DNA of 64,000 bases from NORP309 sp964352735 (lineage in GTDB: Bacteria > Pseudomonadota > Gammaproteobacteria > Xanthomonadales > Marinicellaceae), in contig CAYGTC010000019.1 in the NCBI GenBank assembly GCA_964352735.1, positions 4,941 to 68,940 of the forward strand, written 5' to 3'. Shown here piece after piece: positions 58,779 to 64,000 of this stretch (position 1 is the stretch's first letter; the number at the start of each line of letters is the position of its first letter). The notes under the pieces were generated by a model. The model was not told the origin of the DNA. It worked only from the letters and a program-made list of their open reading frames with translations, and searched no databases. The position numbers were made by a program, and so were the translations under genes.

Positions 58779-60161
58779 ATGTCTAATCTCAACAACCTCA
58801 GTCAACAAGATTTCATCAAAGCCAAACAGATATTTACTGAATCGCTCAAGTTAGATCAAGACTTAATCAATAACTATGTCAAAGTTCAGTGTCAAGGTGA
58901 TGATAAATTACTGGATGCAGTGATGTCGTTGATCTACATGCACCTTGACAGTGGTGAAGCCACCATTACACCCAAAAAGCCAATTAGTGAGTTGATTAAA
59001 ACACAATACCATATCACTGAGGGTCAACAAATAGGCAAATTTGTAATTGAAAAGTCACTGGGCTCTGGTGGTATGGGAGATGTGTATTTGGCCAAGCGTT
59101 CAGATGATCAAATCCAGCAAAAAGTCGCCATCAAAGTTCTTAAGAATAAACTCAATCAATCCGCATTTGAAAGATTTCAAACCGAAAAGCGTTTGCTGGC
59201 TCATCTTGAGCATCCCGGAATTGCCCGTTTGATAGACGCAGGCATTACTGATGATGGCATGACCTACTATGTGATGGAATACGTCAAAGGACAAGCCATT
59301 GATGAATATTGCAGTAATAACAAACTGTCAGTGAAACAGCGTCTTAAATTATTCATTGAAGTCTGTCACATTGTCAGTCATGCACACAGTAACCTGATCA
59401 TACACCGCGATCTTAAACCACAAAATATAATGGTTACCAATAAAGGCCAAGTCAAATTACTGGATTTTGGCATCGCCAAACCACTGCAACAGTTGCCAGG
59501 TATGGAAATATTACCCCAAACCATGCAAGGGAATTTGGCTTTAACGCCACAATACGCTGCACCTGAACAGTTCACCGATGGTGTTATTGGTACGGCTTGT
59601 GATGTGTATACATTAGGACTTCTACTCTATGAGTTACTGACTGGCACGCTGGCCCAAGACTTAACTGGCTTATCCTTAAAAGAGATTGAACAAGTCATTA
59701 CCGATAAAGTCTTTATCAATGCCAGTAAGCAGGTCACCCAACAAGATGTTAATGCAGAACAATTTCAATTAAGAAACAAGGTACAGCTGAAAAGCCTGCT
59801 CAAAGGTGATATTGACAACATCATCAATAAAGCCATTAAGAAAGAACCGCACAATCGCTACAAAAGCGTGGCTGATCTTGCACAAGATATAGATAATCAC
59901 CTCAATCACCAACCCATATCAGTCAGAGGCAATCAGCAGGCTTATCGATTCAAGAAATATCTGCGCCGAAACTGGTTGCCTACCACAGCAACATTGGGGC
60001 TGATTGCCATTCTTAGTTTTTCCACCTATTTTGTGAGTTTGGAACGTGATAAGGCTATTCGCGAAAAACAACTGGCCGAAGAAGTATCCAGTTTTCTAGT
60101 CTCAACCTTTAAAAATGCCGATCCCACCAAAACTCAAGGTGAAAAGATTACAGCAAAATAA
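58779..60161 (+). CDS. Membrane serine/threonine protein kinase, truncated by an in-frame stop from its TPR half
   Basis: About 460 residues (positions counted from TTG 58773; ATG 58779 is the likelier start). Kinase motifs are complete: GSGGMGDVYLAK, Lys121, HRDLKPQN at 211-218, DFG at 231, APEQF, DVYTLGLLLYELLTG. A juxtamembrane region leads to one transmembrane helix near 403-425 (WLPTTATLGLIAILSFSTYF). The protein stops at TAA 60159-60161 after Thr-Ala-Lys, but the same frame continues with ILEEGVRQIN and then the TPR region. Relatives usually read AKEIL here, so TAA most likely replaces GAA. It is either a recent pseudogene, a sequencing error, or two separate proteins. Confidence 0.88.
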   Translation: MSNLNNLSQQDFIKAKQIFTESLKLDQDLINNYVKVQCQGDDKLLDAVMSLIYMHLDSGEATITPKKPISELIKTQYHITEGQQIGKFVIEKSLGSGGMGDVYLAKRSDDQIQQKVAIKVLKNKLNQSAFERFQTEKRLLAHLEHPGIARLIDAGITDDGMTYYVMEYVKGQAIDEYCSNNKLSVKQRLKLFIEVCHIVSHAHSNLIIHRDLKPQNIMVTNKGQVKLLDFGIAKPLQQLPGMEILPQTMQGNLALTPQYAAPEQFTDGVIGTACDVYTLGLLLYELLTGTLAQDLTGLSLKEIEQVITDKVFINASKQVTQQDVNAEQFQLRNKVQLKSLLKGDIDNIINKAIKKEPHNRYKSVADLAQDIDNHLNHQPISVRGNQQAYRFKKYLRRNWLPTTATLGLIAILSFSTYFVSLERDKAIREKQLAEEVSSFLVSTFKNADPTKTQGEKITAK

Positions 60162-60227
60162 ATTCTCGAAGAAGGTGTTAGGCAGATCAATAACCAGCAG
60201 GATTCGCAAATTAAGGACAAACTGCTT

Positions 60228-61391
60228 TTGACCATGGGGGAGGTTTATTTAAGTCTTGGCCAAGACAATAAAGCTGAAAATTTGCTCAATAAAATTGAGA
60301 ATATTGAACTAAATACGATTATTGTTGATAGAAATTTATTAATGGCAGACATTTTTTTTAATAAATTCACTAAGTCAGATGATCTAAAAGCAATTGAATT
60401 ATTGAATAACGCTGAATCCTTAGTTAATAATAATGAAAAGCTTATTGAAATAACATATAAAAAAATAAAAACATATCATCATCTAAGAGAGTTTGAAAAA
60501 AAACTAATATTAGCAGAAAAAATGCTAACTTTAGGAAAACAAACCTATCAGCCAGAATCTATAAAATACGCTTTGGTTTTACAAAACTATGCTAGCTCAA
60601 CCGGGAGAGCAAAAAATATTGAAACTACTTTAAAGATATTTCTTGAAGCAGAAGAAATTTTAATTAAAAATCTAGGTAGTGATCACCATTTAGTTGCTAA
60701 CTGTAAACATAGTATTGGTTCTTTTTTTGAGTCATCACATTCTGAATTAGCATTGAAATACATCAATGAGGCTTATCAAATCTATTTGAAAATTTATGGA
60801 GATGTATTTCCGAGACGTGTTGATATTGAAGTTTTATTGGGTAGGATCAATTCCTATTTAAAAAACCATGATGATGCCATAAAACATTTAAAGCTAGCTA
60901 TTGAATATGAGAAAAAATATTTTTCGAATAATGCTGTTAAAATTGCATTTATTGAATATAGCATTGCAAATACATATTTGATAAATAATCAAGATATACC
61001 TCTCGCAATAAAATACTTTGAAAGTTCAATATCCACATATAAGGCTAAAGGAATATATTATCAATCAATTACGATAATGTATGCAAAAGCACTGGGCTTA
61101 GTTGAAAGAAACGATATTGCAAAGCAATACTTACGACAAAACATAATAATTTATGAGAAAGATAAAAAAGAAAACAACACTGGTCATTTAAGTTTATCAT
61201 TATCAAAAATATACTTAGCTGAAATATTGATGAAAGAAGACAAACACTGCAAAATTAAAACACTACTCACTGAAGCATTACCAGATTTTAAGTTTCAAAT
61301 GGGTGAAGATCATGATACCTACCGTAATGCCCAGAAGGACCTGAGAGAAACAGAGTTGATCATTCAAAAAAACCATTTAAATTGTCAATAA
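60228..61391 (+). CDS. TPR-like C-terminal half of the kinase, separated by a stop codon
   Basis: In frame with the kinase gene; the sequence is open from 60162. It contains helical TPR-like repeats (LLTMGEVYLSLGQDNKAENLL; YINEAYQIYLKIYG; AIKHLKLAIEYEKKYF; AIKYFESSISTYKA). In full-length relatives this part lies outside the cytoplasm after the membrane helix. If started at TTG 60228 it would be cytoplasmic and without a membrane anchor, so independent function is doubtful. Codons here are more A/T-rich than in the kinase half, which may point to relaxed selection. Confidence 0.72.
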   Translation: MTMGEVYLSLGQDNKAENLLNKIENIELNTIIVDRNLLMADIFFNKFTKSDDLKAIELLNNAESLVNNNEKLIEITYKKIKTYHHLREFEKKLILAEKMLTLGKQTYQPESIKYALVLQNYASSTGRAKNIETTLKIFLEAEEILIKNLGSDHHLVANCKHSIGSFFESSHSELALKYINEAYQIYLKIYGDVFPRRVDIEVLLGRINSYLKNHDDAIKHLKLAIEYEKKYFSNNAVKIAFIEYSIANTYLINNQDIPLAIKYFESSISTYKAKGIYYQSITIMYAKALGLVERNDIAKQYLRQNIIIYEKDKKENNTGHLSLSLSKIYLAEILMKEDKHCKIKTLLTEALPDFKFQMGEDHDTYRNAQKDLRETELIIQKNHLNCQ

Positions 61392-61432
61392 ACCATTAAA
61401 TTCTTCTGCTAAAAAAGATAGCCTATTGAAAA

Positions 61433-61468
61433 AAAGCCTGCCCATCTGTCAGATAAAGCAGGCTTTAG
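61433..61468. terminator. Hairpin between convergent TPR and protease-like genes
   Basis: AAAGCCTGC (61433-61441) pairs with GCAGGCTTT (61458-61466). It lies between two convergent stop codons and has A-rich and T-containing flanks, suiting termination from both sides. Confidence 0.7.
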
Positions 61469-61483
61469 TATTTAAATATTCAA

Positions 61484-63700
61484 TTAGTGTCCTTCAGTAA
61501 ATATCTGCACTGGTACATTGGTTCTGATCCATGAGCCGCCTTCTGTGCCTTGATAAGTAACATCCAGATTTATGGTGCCCTGATCTTCACCAGAATTGTC
61601 ATTGATGATCAATGATAATGAACCGGCATCCAACAAATTGAATGTGCTGGGCGGCTCATCATCTCTGGAATAACCTTCAATTTGACGCATTGTCATGCTG
61701 ATTTCCTGACCCATTTCAAAACCGCTTTGATTGCCTTGAACCCATCGTGGATTTCCATCCGCATCAAAGTAATAGACCGTTACCACAATTGTACCATTGG
61801 CAAAAGTAAGTGATAATCCCCAACCATCATCATCAACCCCTGTCCACCATGTGCCACCAAAATCATTTGCAGGTGGCGCTCCAATTGCATTTGCTGTAGG
61901 TTGTATACACCAATCACCTGCTTGATCACCAATCTGCCACGATGCAATGGCTGTAGTATTGATGTCAGGACATGAAGCGTTATTGACGGCCTCTTCATTG
62001 AAATCTATGGTGATTGTTCTATCGATTGACGTGTCAAAAATTAATGGCAGTCCAGAACCCGTTGGATCAACCGAATAATCGTATGTGACTCTATTCAATA
62101 CAGTAGAGCTTAAGACATTACCTGATAAGGTTGATAAAGCGGTATACCATTCAGGTGTACCATCATCTTCATAAGAATAAAAAACAGTAAAATATTGGTC
62201 TGAATTGGCAATGGGTTCAATACCAAATCCATGGCCATTATGTATGGGGTCATAATATAACCCGGGCTCAATAGTATTGACTTGTTTTGGTCTTGGGTCC
62301 CAACCAAGATCCCATAGCATTGGAGTCGCCAAACCCAATCTTCTTATTCCAGTATCACTACTGGGTTGCAAATTTTCATCTGTATAACCTGGATTCAAAT
62401 GCAAAACCGATGCTGGACCATTATTATCAAATAAGGGCGAATGTAACCTTGCAAGACCTAAACCTTCCTCTCTAAATACATTGAATTCTGATTGTCCAGT
62501 CAATTCAGAATTCCATAATAGTCTATTGGGCGTGCGAAAAGCATTTTCCCTCTCTTGATCAGTAGACATGCTATCTAAAGCCGTGATGGTATCATCTTCA
62601 TTGTGTCTAACAACAAATTTCGTATAGATATCAGTTTGATTACAATACAAGGTACCGAGTGTGTGATTAATTGGACCCTGTTCAGGACAATCGAAGACTT
62701 CGTCTTCATAAAACCGGTGCATTGCTGGGGCAATTCCAACATTATGCAACATTCTATGCAATGCATTAGCAACAAAATCGATATCTTCAGAAGAGTTTGT
62801 TGAATCTAAACCATAATACCACCTAGTCTCACCTAAAGCAGAATTGGTATCTATTCTGCGATTAAAAATCATGCTCATTGTTGGAGCGTCGCAACTGCCA
62901 CCAGTCAGCTTACATGCTTTTGTGCCACTTAAATGTTCGACTAATGCTTTTGGGTACCATGTATCAGGAATCAATCCTGGAGTATTTTCTGTAAGTGGAC
63001 GAGGACCTGAATTTGAAAGTCTCACCAATCCTCCTATACTTTCCAAGTCAGGCCAGCAAGCCTGAATTACCAGTGGTACTGTTGAACGAAAATCTTCAAC
63101 CAATATTTCTGCGGCTTTTCGAAAGGCCAACTTTCGCGCTTCACCAAGTGTCGGTGCATTATTACCTGCTTGTCCACCATATGGTGTATTATCCGTCCAG
63201 CCAGAAATATCGCAAGGTATCGTTCCAAAATCACCAATTACTGTGTCCTGATCAAATATAAAATGCACTTCTGGCTTTGACAATGGTAAATCATCATAAG
63301 TAATTGACAAATCTATATTCTGGGTATTTTGGTTTAAATTATAAACACCCACATACCAATTGCCTTGCCTTAATGGAAAATTCATTGCTGTAGATATGGT
63401 GAAATATTCGTGATCATCTACGCCTATAGAATAATAGTTTGCCTCTTCAAGTAGCTCATTATAATCCGCAGCTGTAAAATCACTTTGATATTTTAGGAAC
63501 AGGTCAAAATTTGATCCTTCCATGCCATTGGCAATTTCAACTTTCAAATGATTGGCATCAGCAGGAATTTTAATGAGCAATTCTGTTGACAAAGAATCAC
63601 CATCAAGATCAAATGAAATGGTTTCATTGTTATTCAGCTCAAGTGCATTAACGCATTGTGAAATAGTAAGGACAATGACAAACAATATGGGCTTATTCAT
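61484..63700 (-). CDS. Secreted metalloprotease-like protein with substituted HExxH motif
   Basis: 738 residues with a signal peptide (1-19). Residues about 25-135 form a PPC-like beta domain. The middle part resembles secreted zinc proteases of the HExxHGLGF kind: the conserved helix reads ALHRMLHNVGI (HRMLH at 315-319), then TDIYTKF, TDQEREN, RLLWNSELTG, and a late LATPMLWDLGWD, all in the order seen in those proteases. The catalytic Glu is replaced by Arg316 (codon 62753-62755), so proteolysis is unlikely. After about 480 residues comes a C-terminal module GLYYDPIHNGHGFGIEP that recurs in secreted proteins of related bacteria. It overlaps the small gene upstream by four bases. Confidence 0.8.
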   Translation of the reverse strand: MNKPILFVIVLTISQCVNALELNNNETISFDLDGDSLSTELLIKIPADANHLKVEIANGMEGSNFDLFLKYQSDFTAADYNELLEEANYYSIGVDDHEYFTISTAMNFPLRQGNWYVGVYNLNQNTQNIDLSITYDDLPLSKPEVHFIFDQDTVIGDFGTIPCDISGWTDNTPYGGQAGNNAPTLGEARKLAFRKAAEILVEDFRSTVPLVIQACWPDLESIGGLVRLSNSGPRPLTENTPGLIPDTWYPKALVEHLSGTKACKLTGGSCDAPTMSMIFNRRIDTNSALGETRWYYGLDSTNSSEDIDFVANALHRMLHNVGIAPAMHRFYEDEVFDCPEQGPINHTLGTLYCNQTDIYTKFVVRHNEDDTITALDSMSTDQERENAFRTPNRLLWNSELTGQSEFNVFREEGLGLARLHSPLFDNNGPASVLHLNPGYTDENLQPSSDTGIRRLGLATPMLWDLGWDPRPKQVNTIEPGLYYDPIHNGHGFGIEPIANSDQYFTVFYSYEDDGTPEWYTALSTLSGNVLSSTVLNRVTYDYSVDPTGSGLPLIFDTSIDRTITIDFNEEAVNNASCPDINTTAIASWQIGDQAGDWCIQPTANAIGAPPANDFGGTWWTGVDDDGWGLSLTFANGTIVVTVYYFDADGNPRWVQGNQSGFEMGQEISMTMRQIEGYSRDDEPPSTFNLLDAGSLSLIINDNSGEDQGTINLDVTYQGTEGGSWIRTNVPVQIFTEGH

Positions 63701-63963
63701 TTCAACTCTCCATCTCTGTGAACATGTCCAGGATCATCAGAACCACACTCATAAATCAATTCCCCATTATCAGAAACTCTAACAGTAGATTGATCACTGA
63801 TGGTATTTAATGAAGACAGCACTTTCTTTTGGCCCAACGGACTCTTATTATTGGTTACTTTTCGTGACTTAACGGTGACTTGTTTCTTGTCATCATAATC
63901 ATACGAGGCTGCATTCATGCTCAAAAATACAGCAGGTACTAATACTATTACATGGCTATGCAT
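63697..63963 (-). CDS. Small secreted protein of unknown function, coupled to the protease-like gene
   Basis: 88 residues with a signal peptide (hydrophobic VIVLVPAVFLSMNAAS). The mature part is polar and ends with ELIYECGSDDPGHVHRDGELK. A good ribosome site (CAGGAG five bases before ATG 63963) is present. The stop overlaps the ATG of the 738-residue protein, so the two are made together; a chaperone or inhibitor-like partner role is possible but nothing in the sequence shows it. Confidence 0.78.
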   Translation of the reverse strand: MHSHVIVLVPAVFLSMNAASYDYDDKKQVTVKSRKVTNNKSPLGQKKVLSSLNTISDQSTVRVSDNGELIYECGSDDPGHVHRDGELK

Positions 63964-64000
63964 GAAACTCCTGTTTCATATTGTTTTTGCTGTTTTTATT

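Noticed and set aside
1..64000. CRISPR arrays, tRNA or rRNA genes, complete insertion sequences
   Set aside because: None could be recognised by reading; the only strong tandem repeat is the ACP-coding array.

Overview
The window looks like the chromosome of a marine-type gammaproteobacterium with AT-rich DNA. The evidence is gene order: thrS-infC-rpmI-rplT-pheS-pheT-ihfA-merR, hisC-aroA-cmk-rpsA-ihfB and cmoA-cmoB are all gammaproteobacterial arrangements, and hslR, prfC and a YbiT-type ABC-F gene are typical too. Secreted proteins with pre-peptidase C-terminal-like domains and kinase-TPR proteins recall Marinicella and relatives, but that genus is only a guess.

Bases 1-23665 (all minus strand) are part of a trans-AT polyketide/non-ribosomal peptide cluster that runs off the left edge. 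In transcription order it has: a free-standing acyltransferase-enoylreductase (21401-23665); a giant PKS (2553-21354) broken by a 100-N assembly gap; a decayed condensation-domain start; and an NRPS with C and A domains (1-2072). The PKS reads KS(Ser)-degenerate AT-ACP / KS-DH-ACP-DUF-SH / KS-DH-KR-ACP / KS-DH-at least four tandem ACPs-DUF. SH is a PLP-dependent tryptophanase/tyrosine phenol-lyase-like domain. The two DUFs have the fold signature of the MprF C-terminal aminoacyltransferase (DUF2156). An adjacent DUF-SH pair is the hallmark of leinamycin-type synthases, where SH cleaves a C-S bond to leave sulfur on the polyketide. Here the pair is internal, there is a second DUF without SH, and the ACP array is made of near-identical alternating repeats. 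This is the most exciting system in the window.

Bases 24467-31798 hold the core translation operon, transcribed leftward, with an AUC start for infC and hairpins resembling attenuators before thrS and pheS. Bases 32008-40888 carry hslR, an outer-membrane-protein remnant, a periplasmic-sensor GGDEF-EAL protein, a possible small inverted-repeat element, cmoBA, an SDR with an unknown partner, and gpmI. Bases 40970-44615 are a secreted redox-looking trio: a pentahaem cytochrome, an unknown protein and a copper-amine-oxidase-like protein without the cofactor tyrosine motif. Bases 44739-51779 are prfC and the hisC-aroA-cmk-rpsA-ihfB block.

Bases 52251-64000 hold ybiT, an S1/P1 nuclease, an FMN glutamate-synthase-like protein, an alpha/beta hydrolase, a GlxA-type regulator, a leader-peptide/terminator-like element, a kinase-TPR gene cut by one in-frame stop, and a two-gene unit encoding a small secreted protein and a metalloprotease-like protein whose catalytic Glu is replaced by Arg. 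I found no tRNA, rRNA, CRISPR array or complete insertion sequence.
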